10,268 bases of DNA from Acetobacterium sp. (GTDB lineage Bacteria > Bacillota > Clostridia > Eubacteriales > Eubacteriaceae), in assembly GCA_022013395.1 (NCBI GenBank), contig JAKLQL010000517.1, forward strand, positions 1-10,268. Reading direction: 5' to 3'. Each line of letters begins with the position of its first letter. Within the stretch, counting starts at the first letter, position 1. A program made the translations under genes and the position numbers. The notes beneath the pieces are model-generated. The model ran no database searches. It worked only from the letters and a program-made list of their open reading frames with translations, and was not told the DNA's origin. Shown here one piece after another: positions 1-6,704 of this stretch.

Positions 1-21
1 TAAACGAGAAATCTGTATATG

Positions 22-143
22 TTAATCTAAATCTCTTTCGATCTGAGAAAATGACTGCTCAAGACACCTACGACCCGAGAGGCCGTGGGTTCGAATCCCT
101 CAGGGTACGCCATATATATGAATGATTAATTTAGATTAATCAT
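22..143. repeat. Nested inverted repeats around the tRNA remnant
   Basis: An 11-bp perfect inverted repeat (TTAATCTAAAT at 22-32, its complement at 129-139) brackets the tRNA remnant. The right copy overlaps a second, tighter palindrome: ATGATTAAT at 122-130 and ATTAATCAT at 135-143, with a TTAG loop. Both are seen directly. In A+T-rich DNA such repeats can be chance. They could also be the scar of a small rearrangement that removed the 5' half of the tRNA. Confidence 0.4.
85..112 (+). pseudogene. 3' end of a tRNA gene (T arm, half acceptor, CCA), remnant
   Basis: The sequence shows a T arm with loop TTCGAAT (90-96) between GTGGG (85-89) and CCCTC (97-101), then a 7-nt 3' acceptor strand (102-108), discriminator G and an encoded CCA (110-112). 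The T stem has one mismatch (T86 against T100). The matching 5' acceptor strand, GTACCCT, is absent from positions 1-60, and no D arm is visible, so no complete tRNA can be folded. The preceding GC-rich stretch (about 70-84) could be a long variable arm, as in Ser or Leu tRNAs, but the amino acid cannot be told. tRNA 3' ends are common targets of tyrosine integrases, and a dead integrase lies about 4.6 kb downstream. A link between the two is only inferred. Confidence 0.45.
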
Positions 144-226
144 GTCGATAATCTCGAATGCAAATTGTCATTTCAAACCGGTACGGCCGCCTTCACCAAG
201 TAAAGTTGTTTTTTGCAAGTACTTTT

Positions 227-291
227 TGCAGAAAGTTGCAAGTTAAAAATACAGAATGTTGCATTATGGAAAATCCATAGTTTTGCAAGCT
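227..291 (+). repeat. IS21 left end with three terminal repeat units
   Basis: Three related units can be read: 227-241 (TGCAGAAAGTTGCAA), 250-264 (TACAGAATGTTGCAT) and 273-290 (ATCCATAGTTTTGCAAGC). The third is nearly identical, inverted, to the unit at 2718-2735 of the other end (16 of 18). IS21-family transposases bind such multiple sites at the ends; here the sites lie downstream of istB. Confidence 0.75.
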
Positions 292-338
292 AAAATGCGA
301 AGCAATTTCATGAGCAATCTAAGCATTGCAGGCAATTA

Positions 339-1100
339 TTATTTTTTCAATTGATTGTCCGATATTGAGCGATATAATTCATTGATGCTGGATTCCCGCA
401 TCCGGTTACTGGGTCCCGGAAACATGAGCAGGTGGCAGTGATGAAGGAGCCGATCCAGCATGGCAGCCGTCATCTGTTCATCATAGAGCACATTGACCCA
501 TCGGGAAAATTCAAGGTTGGTATTAAGAATGATAGACCGACGTTCATAACAATCGGATATGATTTCGAACAGGAGCTGTGCTCCCGTTCGGTCCAGTGGG
601 ACATAACCATATTCATCCAGAATAATCACTTCGGCTTTATTCAGTTTTTTCAGAAAAGCGGTCAGGGTACCGGCTACTTTGGCTTCCGACAGTTTATTCA
701 CCAGGGCGGCCGTTCGAAAGAATTTAACCGGGATTCCCTGTCGACAGGCGGCAACGCCGAGTGCGGTTGATAGCATAGTTTTGCCGGTTCCGGTGCCACC
801 ATAGAGAATCAGATTCTTCTTTTCGTGGATAAAGGCCAGGGATTTCAGGCCTTCTGGAGTCAGATCCGAAGGCAGGGTGATTTCATCAAAGCGATATCCT
901 TCAAAGGTGTGAATCCCATAGAAACCGGCGCTGGTAACCAACTTTTGGGTGCGGGTGAGTTCCCGGTAACGGAGTTCATCACTAAGCAACTGATGCAGAT
1001 ATTCCTGGTGACTGCTGCCTTCGGTGGTTTGCGCCAACTCGGCCAGATTGCGACTCAGACGCAGTTTCCGGCAGCATTCAAAGATTTCTTTGTCGAGCAT
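339..1100 (-). CDS. istB: IS21 transposition helper ATPase IstB
   Basis: IstB is the AAA+ ATPase partner of IstA; in IS21 it binds target DNA and stimulates strand transfer. The 253-residue product shows a Walker A motif GGTGTGKT (about residues 101-108) and a Walker B stretch VIILDEYG (about 158-165), and its length is usual for the family. I chose the ATG at 1100 because AAAGGGGG lies 9 nt upstream. An in-frame ATG at 1136 would add 12 residues but has no ribosome binding site. The start overlaps the end of istA by 23 nt, so the two are probably translationally coupled. The reading frame is intact. Confidence 0.93.
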   Translation of the reverse strand: MLDKEIFECCRKLRLSRNLAELAQTTEGSSHQEYLHQLLSDELRYRELTRTQKLVTSAGFYGIHTFEGYRFDEITLPSDLTPEGLKSLAFIHEKKNLILYGGTGTGKTMLSTALGVAACRQGIPVKFFRTAALVNKLSEAKVAGTLTAFLKKLNKAEVIILDEYGYVPLDRTGAQLLFEIISDCYERRSIILNTNLEFSRWVNVLYDEQMTAAMLDRLLHHCHLLMFPGPSNRMRESSINELYRSISDNQLKK

Positions 1101-2625
1101 ATCCGTCAGCCCCCTTTCCCTGAAGCAAGATATCATAGGCCGTCAGATTGGGCTGCATCGGGATCATTTTGGGAATGCCCGGAGCAAGGGTCATTGCAGG
1201 CAGCTCAGGTACATCCGAATACAACCGCCGGTAAAGACTCTCCAGACTATCGGCATCTCGCGCCTGATGAGCAATTGCATGGTTAACGGTATTTACGGCA
1301 CTGTCAAAACCGGTGCGACTGGTCAACTCGGAAAGAACCTTGAGGATCTGTCCAACTTCGCTGCCTGAACAGGTGGCCAGATAGGTTTGCATGGTTTCCG
1401 GCATCAGCTCATAGATCCCAGTATATTTCAGGGCTCGGGGTCGCAGGGATAATTGTTTCAGATAGGGCAGCCAGTCCATCTGCTCTTGTTTGGTATCTCC
1501 GTAAAGACGCCGGTGGCGAACAATTTCACGAAAGTTTTCATCTTGAATAATCACCAGCGCTGAAGTTAAAACCAGATGAACCGGGCACTGGGCGTACTTT
1601 GGAGCCACCGAATAAGCATGCTGTCGTTTGTTCAGATAAATCCTGGCCCAGTTGTCGGCTTTGAGGGTTTGATGACCGGTGAGGTCAAACGCAATTCCGG
1701 GCAGTTTGTGGCAGGCCGTCAGATCAGCCTGAAACCGCTCCTCGATGGTTTCATCGTAGCGATAATGGTTCCGCCGGGCATCTTTCTCACACTCTGTCAG
1801 CAACTGCCGGTTATAATCCGACAGCGACAGAAAGCGGGGAACCGGTACCATGAAGTTGCGACGCTGATAGCCGACCTTGTTTTCGACGTTTCCTTTTTCA
1901 TGGCCGGCCCCGGGATTCATGAAGACGGCTTTAAAATGGTAATGCTCCCGGAACCGTTCGAATTTGTCAGTCAGTTTTCGCCCGCCACCACGGATAATCT
2001 CGGTAACAATGACTTTCGTGTTATCAAACCAGAGTTCCCTTGGCACACAGCCAATGTGGCGGAATATGGCATCCAGCCCTTCCAGCAGGCATTCCATATT
2101 TTCCCCGTAGAACAGCTGCAGATAGCCTTTATTGCTGTATGGAAAAGAGACCTCCAGGTATTTTCCAGTCAGTTTTTGGCCATTTTCATAAAACTCAGCT
2201 GTACCAAAATCAACCTGCGCTTCTCCGGGTTGATGTACCAGTGGCAGATAGGCCTGTTTATTCTGCTTGAATATTTCCCGGTGTTTCACTGCGTAATAGC
2301 TGGCGACCGTCCGATAGGAGCAGTCAAAACCGGGAATTTCGGCCAGCAGGCGATGAAATACCCGTTTAGCTGTATGGCGCTGTTTGCGTGGGGCTGATTT
2401 GTCCTCAATCAGCCAGGAATCGATCATCTCCTTGTAGGGATCCAGTTTGGGACAGAATTGTTTCTCCAACGCCGGCTTTGGCGGCGGGCTGTTAAAATCA
2501 GTCTGATCAATGTATTTGCGTACCGTTCGCCAATCCAGGTGCAACGCTTCCGCAATCTGGGAAATATTTTCCCCTTTCTCATAAAAACGATTTCTGATAT
2601 CATGTATCTGATCCATTGTGAGCAT
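1078..2625 (-). CDS. istA: IS21 transposase IstA (DDE)
   Basis: IstA is the DDE transposase that cuts and joins the element ends, working with IstB. Counting from the chosen start, the 515-residue product has an N-terminal helix-turn-helix (about residues 10-40, with ISQIAEALHLDWRTVRKYI) and an RNase H-fold integrase core with D139 (QVDFG), D201 (WFDNTK) and E248 (EKGNVEN), a plausible intact triad. The C-terminal third is the usual DNA-binding region. The frame stays open upstream to 2718, but the ATG at 2625 has AAGGAGG 9 nt before it and is preferred. istB follows with overlap. No frameshift or stop interrupts the gene, so the element could be active. Confidence 0.93.
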   Translation of the reverse strand: MLTMDQIHDIRNRFYEKGENISQIAEALHLDWRTVRKYIDQTDFNSPPPKPALEKQFCPKLDPYKEMIDSWLIEDKSAPRKQRHTAKRVFHRLLAEIPGFDCSYRTVASYYAVKHREIFKQNKQAYLPLVHQPGEAQVDFGTAEFYENGQKLTGKYLEVSFPYSNKGYLQLFYGENMECLLEGLDAIFRHIGCVPRELWFDNTKVIVTEIIRGGGRKLTDKFERFREHYHFKAVFMNPGAGHEKGNVENKVGYQRRNFMVPVPRFLSLSDYNRQLLTECEKDARRNHYRYDETIEERFQADLTACHKLPGIAFDLTGHQTLKADNWARIYLNKRQHAYSVAPKYAQCPVHLVLTSALVIIQDENFREIVRHRRLYGDTKQEQMDWLPYLKQLSLRPRALKYTGIYELMPETMQTYLATCSGSEVGQILKVLSELTSRTGFDSAVNTVNHAIAHQARDADSLESLYRRLYSDVPELPAMTLAPGIPKMIPMQPNLTAYDILLQGKGADGYARQRNL

Positions 2626-2659
2626 TCTCCATTTCCTCCTTGTTCTTTGGTCAGATACA

Positions 2660-2688
2660 AGGATAATTGACTTGAGTTTTGCCCGCAA
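2660..2688 (-). promoter_or_regulatory. Candidate istA promoter
   Basis: On the minus strand a possible -35 TTGCGG (2688-2683) and -10 TATCCT (2665-2660) are 17 nt apart, about 35 nt before the istA start. Both boxes match consensus only partly. The -35 box touches the innermost terminal repeat, so transposase bound there could repress the promoter; this is inference. Confidence 0.3.
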
Positions 2689-2689
2689 T

Positions 2690-2757
2690 GGATTTTTGCA
2701 ATATTGTGCATTTTCCAACTTGCAATACTATGGATTTTTGCTTTGCAACTTTCTACA
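2690..2757 (-). repeat. IS21 right end with three terminal repeat units
   Basis: Read on the minus strand, the units are TGTAGAAAGTTGCAA (from 2757), ATCCATAGTATTGCAAGT (2735-2718) and a third from 2710 to 2690 containing ATATTGCAAAAATCC. They mirror the three units of the left end and lie upstream of istA, where transposase binding could also affect istA expression. Confidence 0.75.
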
Positions 2758-2802
2758 TTTTTATTTTACAATAAACATATTATAATTTGTAAAGGTTTTC
2801 AG

Positions 2803-2829
2803 ACAACAATAATAATTCATTACTGTTGT
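2803..2829. repeat. 11-bp inverted repeat upstream of the CdaR-type gene
   Basis: ACAACAATAAT (2803-2813) and ATTACTGTTGT (2819-2829) pair with a single mismatch around a 5-nt AATTC loop. It lies 206 nt before the regulator gene, in DNA with no open frame of note. It may be a protein-binding site or a structured leader element; nothing follows that looks like a terminator. Confidence 0.4.
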
Positions 2830-2883
2830 ATAATAAATCAGTTATTAATAAAATTTGTAAAAAAATTGTCAATTCGAAACAAT

Positions 2884-2918
2884 AAATGCTCTTAGCATTT
2901 GTGGTATAGATACAAATG
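2884..2918 (+). promoter_or_regulatory. Overlapping palindromes with an extended -10, candidate promoter/operator
   Basis: Three arms can be read: AAATGCT (2884-2890), AGCATTTGT (2894-2902) and ACAAATG (2912-2918). The middle arm pairs perfectly with either neighbour (7 bp each). The spacer of the second palindrome contains TG-G-TATAGAT (2902-2911), which resembles an extended -10 box, so the palindrome would straddle the promoter as an operator does. No good -35 is visible. Use of this site would give a leader of roughly 115 nt before the CdaR-type gene. Autoregulation is an inference. Confidence 0.35.
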
Positions 2919-3034
2919 TTGAACAACTTAAAATAATTCCAAAATATTTTTAAGTATTTTTTTCAAAATTTGTGATATACCTTAACAATGGCTTTAGATA
3001 TAATTATAAGTACTTTAGAAAAGGAGCTGATTAA

Positions 3035-4183
3035 ATGCTTAACAAGTTTTTCTCTGAACGATTTATCGAAAACGCAAGAAGTTATACTCATTATAAGTTC
3101 ACTGTTATGAATCCAGATGGGATGATCATCGCAGCAACTGAAACAGAAAGAGTCGGAAATTTTCATGAAGCTTCTTATCAGATGATGCAAGAAGGTAGAG
3201 ACATAATGATCGTACCCCCTGAAGATGTAAAAAAATATTTCGGAGTAAAGCCTGGTATTGATGTACCTATTGTGTATAAAAATGAAATGATGGGAGCAAT
3301 TGGTATTACCGGGATTCCACGAGATGTGCGTCCAGCTATCCTCATTGCAAAAATGGCTTTTGAAACAATGTTAGAATATGATTACTATCAACAGAGTATT
3401 GCAAAAAAAAGTAGTGAACTAAACCTTTTTAGAGATTATCTTATATATTCTGAAACGAAACACCCGGATGATTTAAGAGCACTGGCACATCGTCTGAATT
3501 ATAAAACTAATCTATTCAGAGTTCCAATACTTTTAGAGTTAAGCAACACAATTTACTCAGATGACAAACTTTTTCTTTTAGAGTTGAAAAACCATTTTCA
3601 TGAAAATGATATGATATTAACAACCCATGAAGGTGACATCTTAATTTTTAAATATGTACAAGAAAATAAGGACGAAATTCTCATCCGCATCAATCGCGAA
3701 CTAGAAAATTTTATTGATTCTATAAACAGTATATTTTATAAAAGAGAGATTACCTATAAGTATTACAGAGGGGCGCTTCAAAATAATATTGATAATTATT
3801 CTTCTGGTTATAAACATTGTCGCTGGATGCAACGTCATAATTATTCTGGTGAGGATTTTTTTAATTATTTAGAAGAATACTTTACTTCACTTATGCCAAT
3901 TTTGGAACAAAACAATATTTATGGTGCAATCGCCGATTTGATGGATCAGCAACTTAGAGAAGTCTTAATTGACAATTTCGAAACACTTAAAGTAAGTAAT
4001 TTTAATTTAAGTAAAGCAAGTCAAGATCTCTACATTCATAAAAATACTTTAGTATTTAGACTAAATAAGATTAAGAATTTTTTTGGTATAGATCCTTTAC
4101 ATAATAATAGCGATCAATTTTTTTTAAGTCTGCTCCATAGTTTTTTAAAAAGATCAGATAAAATAAAAACTGAAGAGGTTTAA
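3035..4183 (+). CDS. CdaR/PucR-family transcriptional regulator (sugar diacid recognition domain)
   Basis: The 382-residue product is a cytoplasmic DNA-binding regulator. Residues about 1-135 form a putative sugar-diacid recognition domain, with hallmark stretches FHEAS (43-47), GVKPGIDVPI (70-79) and GAIGITG (87-93). The C-terminus (about 322-370) has the PucR-type helix-turn-helix (NFNLSKASQDLYIHKNTLVFRLNKI in part). The middle region is poorly conserved. In E. coli CdaR this architecture senses glucarate, galactarate or glycerate; in Clostridia related proteins sit next to varied catabolic genes, so the ligand here is unknown. The start is supported by AAAGGAG 8 nt upstream, and a terminator follows directly, so the gene is probably monocistronic. 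It faces the glycyl radical operon about 2.6 kb away across mobile debris and may have controlled it before the insertions. Confidence 0.85.
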   Translation: MLNKFFSERFIENARSYTHYKFTVMNPDGMIIAATETERVGNFHEASYQMMQEGRDIMIVPPEDVKKYFGVKPGIDVPIVYKNEMMGAIGITGIPRDVRPAILIAKMAFETMLEYDYYQQSIAKKSSELNLFRDYLIYSETKHPDDLRALAHRLNYKTNLFRVPILLELSNTIYSDDKLFLLELKNHFHENDMILTTHEGDILIFKYVQENKDEILIRINRELENFIDSINSIFYKREITYKYYRGALQNNIDNYSSGYKHCRWMQRHNYSGEDFFNYLEEYFTSLMPILEQNNIYGAIADLMDQQLREVLIDNFETLKVSNFNLSKASQDLYIHKNTLVFRLNKIKNFFGIDPLHNNSDQFFLSLLHSFLKRSDKIKTEEV

Positions 4184-4193
4184 ACCTAAATTC

Positions 4194-4224
4194 CCGTCCA
4201 AATTATAAAAAGGACGGTGGTTTT
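4194..4224 (+). terminator. Intrinsic terminator after the CdaR-type gene
   Basis: CCGTCC (4194-4199) pairs with GGACGG (4212-4217) across a 12-nt A-rich loop, followed by TGGTTTT. It starts 11 nt after the stop codon. The opposite strand has no T tract after the stem, so it acts on plus-strand transcripts. Confidence 0.75.
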
Positions 4225-4250
4225 GCATCTTACTTGCGATAAAGCGCCTC

Positions 4251-4376
4251 TTATTTCTTGTTCATATCGCTACTTCTCATGTCACCGACATGTTTTTCGA
4301 AGCACTCAATGACATCCAGTTCATCAAATAAATTGCTGCATGGTATAATTTTTATAAAGTCCTTGTTGTGATATAT
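4251..4376 (-). pseudogene. C-terminal remnant of a DDE transposase (IS1634/IS4-like)
   Basis: The minus strand is open for 41 codons and encodes a stretch with NLFDELDVIECFEKH near its end, then a stop at 4251-4253. The LFDxLDVIExFE pattern resembles the C-terminus of IS1634/IS4-like transposases as I recall them; I cannot align it here. An in-frame stop (4377-4379) cuts it off upstream, and readable transposase-like codons in another frame (about 4380-4440, with VIRNEIKRL) suggest a frameshifted continuation. No catalytic residues, ends or start remain. It is the tail of a decayed insertion sequence, transcribed originally toward the CdaR-type gene. Confidence 0.5.
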
Positions 4377-4581
4377 TTATAGCACTTTTATGTAATCTTT
4401 TAATTTCATTGCGAATCACAGAAAGAATCCATAATTTTATTCTGCTTTGTCGACGGCGACTAGTTTCACACTAACCTTAGTTATGATGGGAACGATATTT
4501 AGGACAAAAAATCAAAATGAAATAGATAAATTAATTGTTTAATTTGTTGTTTATAAATATTTGAGTATTCCACTTGAATAG

Positions 4582-4702
4582 TGCACCGGGGGTGCGGACA
4601 TAATCCTGGACTTGATTAGTCATTAGGAGGTGCGCCAATGTATTCGAATGAGGATCGCACGAAAGCACTAATCAATTTCAAAAAGCTGATTAGTGCTTTC
4701 GT
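4582..4702 (+). mobile_element. 5' remnant of an IS3-family element with orfA start
   Basis: AGGAGG (4625-4630) precedes an ATG at 4638 by 7 nt, and the codons read MYSNEDRTKAL, very like the beginning of IS3-family OrfA proteins. The upstream segment from TGCACCGGGGGTGCGGACA (4582) looks like the element's left end. The likeness to OrfA stops after about 11 codons and the frame ends at a TAG (4710-4712) after 24 codons, so the rest of the element is gone. No matching right end is seen. The assignment rests on a short peptide and on the layout, so it is moderate. Confidence 0.5.
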
Positions 4703-4710
4703 AAATTTTT
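4659..4710 (+). repeat. 16-bp perfect fold-back with T tail, terminator-like
   Basis: ACGAAAGCACTAATCA (4659-4674) and its exact complement (4687-4702) are separated by 12 nt and followed by AAATTTTT. The left arm is codons of the IS3-like orfA, so the right arm looks like an inverted copy made by a fold-back rearrangement. The stem plus T run could also stop plus-strand transcription. ACTAATCAA (4667-4675) can alternatively pair with TTGATTAGT (4612-4620). Confidence 0.7.
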
Positions 4711-5574
4711 AGTTTTATTAGGGCGTGGCTTTATGATACCCATCTAGTTAATAAAAAGCCATCCACTAAAAACCTTTATGATGGTATTTATTGAAATCAT
4801 ATTGAGAATACATCAATTGCTAAAATAAAAATGAAAAACCTTAAACATGGTGATATTCAAAGTTACTATAATAGTTTGCACAAAAACGGAAAGTCCACAA
4901 GTGTTATTAAAAAAATTAATAAGCTTGTTGTCCCATCAATCCGTCATGCCGCCATGACTGGTGAAGTTATCCGGGACTTTTCAAAACTTGTAGTTATTCC
5001 AAAAGATCAAAATAATGAGCCAAAACCGCTTGAAATACGGCCATTCACAAAAGAGGAACAAAAGATTTTTGAAGCATCCATAAAAAACGAACCCTTAAGC
5101 CCCCTATATTTGACGGCGCTTTATTCCGGAATACGGCAAGGGGAACTTTTGGCGCTTCAATGGCAGGATATTGATTTAAAATCGAAACAAATAAGAGTCA
5201 ATAAAACATATAAGGTCATAAAAAATATTGATACAAAAAAGAAGCGGTATCGTAGGGCAACCAAAAACTTCTGCAAGCATCCGGGATGTTTCAATCCCAA
5301 CAGTTTTGGCTGGTTATTTAAAGGAATACAAACGAAAAATATAAGAAAAAACTTAAAAAAGGTTTTGGGGAATTGTGGAATTGAGGACAGGCGTTTTCAT
5401 GACCTCCGCCATACATATGCCACCCGGATTTTTGAACTCGGGGAAAATGCAAAAACGATACAAACCATCTTAGGTCACACCGATATCTCAGTAACTTTAA
5501 ATACCTATACTCATGTTGAAGAAAGTGTATCAGCATCAGCCGCTGAACGGTTAAACGCAATCTATAATGGGTAA
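4705..5574 (+). pseudogene. Decayed tyrosine integrase of a lost mobile element
   Basis: Conceptual translation gives a phage/ICE-type tyrosine recombinase broken in four ways. (1) The N-terminus is missing; the first integrase-like codons are at about 4714 (FIRAWLYDTHLVNKKPST). (2) A TGA at 4792-4794 interrupts GIY-NHIE, probably from an Arg CGA. (3) The frame shifts by one after an A6 run (5235-5240): PKTSASIRDVSIP and LAGYLKEYKRK (5261-5338), the usual beta-hairpin and catalytic-Lys region, lie in the +1 frame. (4) About 30 expected residues are deleted around 5336-5345, after which the first frame resumes at NIRKNLKK. The first Arg (SGIRQGELLAL), HDLRHTYATR, LGHTDIS and the Tyr of NTYTHV survive. 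The longest open stretch starts at 4831, but its middle (about residues 137-170) is out-of-frame sequence. It cannot be functional. Confidence 0.85.
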
Positions 5575-5606
5575 AAAAAGGGGCAACTCATTTATTGACA
5601 AATAAA

Positions 5607-5629
5607 AAACAGCCACTAGATGGCTGTTT
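5607..5629. terminator. Hairpin terminator between the integrase remnant and the glycyl radical operon side
   Basis: AAACAGCCA (5607-5615) and TGGCTGTTT (5621-5629) form a 9-bp perfect stem with a 5-nt loop. On the minus strand the stem runs into TTTTTTATTT, a good intrinsic terminator for transcripts coming from the right. On the plus strand the tail is only TTTAATCACG, so it would be weak after the integrase. Confidence 0.65.
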
Positions 5630-6704
5630 AATCACGTTTATGGTGTGCCCTGGGCGTACCCTCCCATATGCACGACATTAATCAAGGCAAAAGCGCGATT
5701 TTAATTAAGAATTGTTTAAGAAATTATCGTATTATTTGGCGAATTCCTATGATTTACATCAAAATATTGTCACTTTTCTTGGTAACAGTGGGTCACACCA
5801 CTTCATAATAATTATTATTATCGGCATAAATAACGCTTAAAACCCCTTTGTTATGGGATTTGCAAAAGAACTTATTTGTTTTCTCAATCCAATGTTTCTA
5901 ATTTTTTTTACTGATACACTATTTTTCCACTAACCTGTCCTTTAAGCGCATTTTGTTATTCCTAATGTGCATGAATTGTACATAATGGCATTATCGATTC
6001 TTAAAATTCTTATAATCAAGCTACCGCTAGTACTTCAGATTTTTTCTTAATAAATTTTTATATAGAAATTTTAAAATCAAAGAGTTTATCTCAGTAATAT
6101 TAATTCTGTGTCGGGAAAAATGTGCACTTTATAATCTCGTCTGAGATAGCGCTGTTGCTTTCCAACGGCTTTACGGTTGGTTATAGAGTTGGTTCGTCCT
6201 TTGAAGGAGCATCTTTATCATCGGTGTCATCTCCCTGCTTTTCAACTTCTGCTTTTTGAATAATCATTTCATTGATCACTCCTAGATTCTCAGGGTCAAG
6301 GGTTTACGAAGTAAACTATTAATGATGCATCAAAAGGTGGCTCATCACGAGATTCACTGAAGCCACAAAAAACTGAAGGTATGGTTTCCTAAATCAAGTG
6401 GGGTTTCCACACGGGAATAACCTTACTCCGCCCGGATAATGCATGTTTCTAATGCCAGACGCAGTGGTTCAGACATATTCCTTTTTCTATTGGAAAGAGT
6501 TTGGTGCACCTTTTTCGATAGTTTTCCATACAATCGTCTCGGATTTTGAACCCAAAGATTACTTGCAAGCATTTTCATTCCAGCAGATTGTTTGAAGTCA
6601 TTTTTCGACAAGGATTAATAATAGCTGATATGGAAAACACGATTAACTGAAGCATTTTATCAATGTTAATTTTGACATGGTTAGTTTGCTGCACCTAGAA
6701 TTAG
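5630..6704. other. Gene-free, A+T-rich decayed region
   Basis: I see no supportable gene here. Frames are short and closed on both strands. Visible items are an AGTGG/CCACT inverted pair (5787-5802), a self-complementary 14-mer of A and T (5805-5818), a minus-strand scrap with an acidic tail (6181-6303), and a 62-codon minus-strand open frame (6423-6611) that starts with TTG, has no ribosome binding site and resembles nothing I recognise. Placement between a dead integrase and the operon suggests eroded mobile DNA. Confidence 0.5.
6181..6303 (-). pseudogene. Possible C-terminal scrap of an unidentified protein
   Basis: Forty codons are open on the minus strand, reading PENLGVINEMIIQKAEVEKQ and then an acidic, Asp/Lys-rich tail ending at a TAA (6181-6183). 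A stop lies directly upstream of the open stretch. An AGGAG sits 11 nt before an internal ATG that would give 28 residues, so a tiny peptide is not excluded. A weak hairpin (CCAAC/GTTGG, about 6162-6180) follows the stop. I do not recognise the protein; helical then acidic composition looks like a real protein end rather than random sequence. Confidence 0.25.

Larger units (their letters stand above)
227..2757 (-). mobile_element. Complete IS21-family insertion sequence
   Basis: An istA-istB pair on the minus strand is enclosed by inverted ends. The left end reads TGCAGAAAGTTGCAA from 227 and the right end, read inward, TGTAGAAAGTTGCAA from 2757: 14 of 15 bases match and both have the TG...CA termini usual for the family. 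Further degenerate copies lie inside each end, as is known for IS21. Outside the chosen ends the two sequences diverge. The flanking bases are T-runs on both sides (223-226 and 2758-2762), so a 4-bp TTTT target duplication is possible but not diagnostic. Size (about 2.5 kb) and gene content fit an intact, possibly active element. Its base composition is clearly richer in G+C than the surroundings, which suggests recent acquisition. Confidence 0.9.

Noticed and set aside
432..2397. Several plus-strand open frames of 70-270 codons across the IS21 element
   Set aside because: They are antisense shadows of istA and istB, whose motifs are clear on the minus strand, and they have no recognisable domains.
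1576..2397. 273-codon plus-strand frame as a separate protein
   Set aside because: It lies wholly antisense to istA. Its length is explained by the G+C-richer composition of the element.
1136..2718. Upstream ATG codons giving longer IstA (from 2718) and IstB (from 1136)
   Set aside because: Neither has a ribosome binding site, and the extra IstA residues run through the terminal repeats. The starts at 2625 and 1100 each have a good one.
4831..5574. Intact 247-residue integrase gene
   Set aside because: The middle of the frame is not integrase-like, the proper sequence is in the +1 frame, the N-terminal domain continues upstream across a TGA, and about 30 residues are missing.
102..5662. Shared decamer AGGGTACGCC at 102-111 and, inverted, at 5653-5662, as a pair of integrase attachment sites
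   Set aside because: The match is only 10 bp, in inverted orientation, with no extension into the T loop. Pairs of this length are expected by chance in a 10-kb window, and the sequence at 5640-5670 has no T arm.
5781..5820. Palindromes at 5787-5802 and 5805-5818 as regulatory operators
   Set aside because: They are short and A+T-rich, with no adjacent gene to regulate.
6423..6611. 62-codon minus-strand open frame as a gene
   Set aside because: It starts with TTG without a ribosome binding site, and the product resembles no family I know. Treated as chance or decayed sequence.
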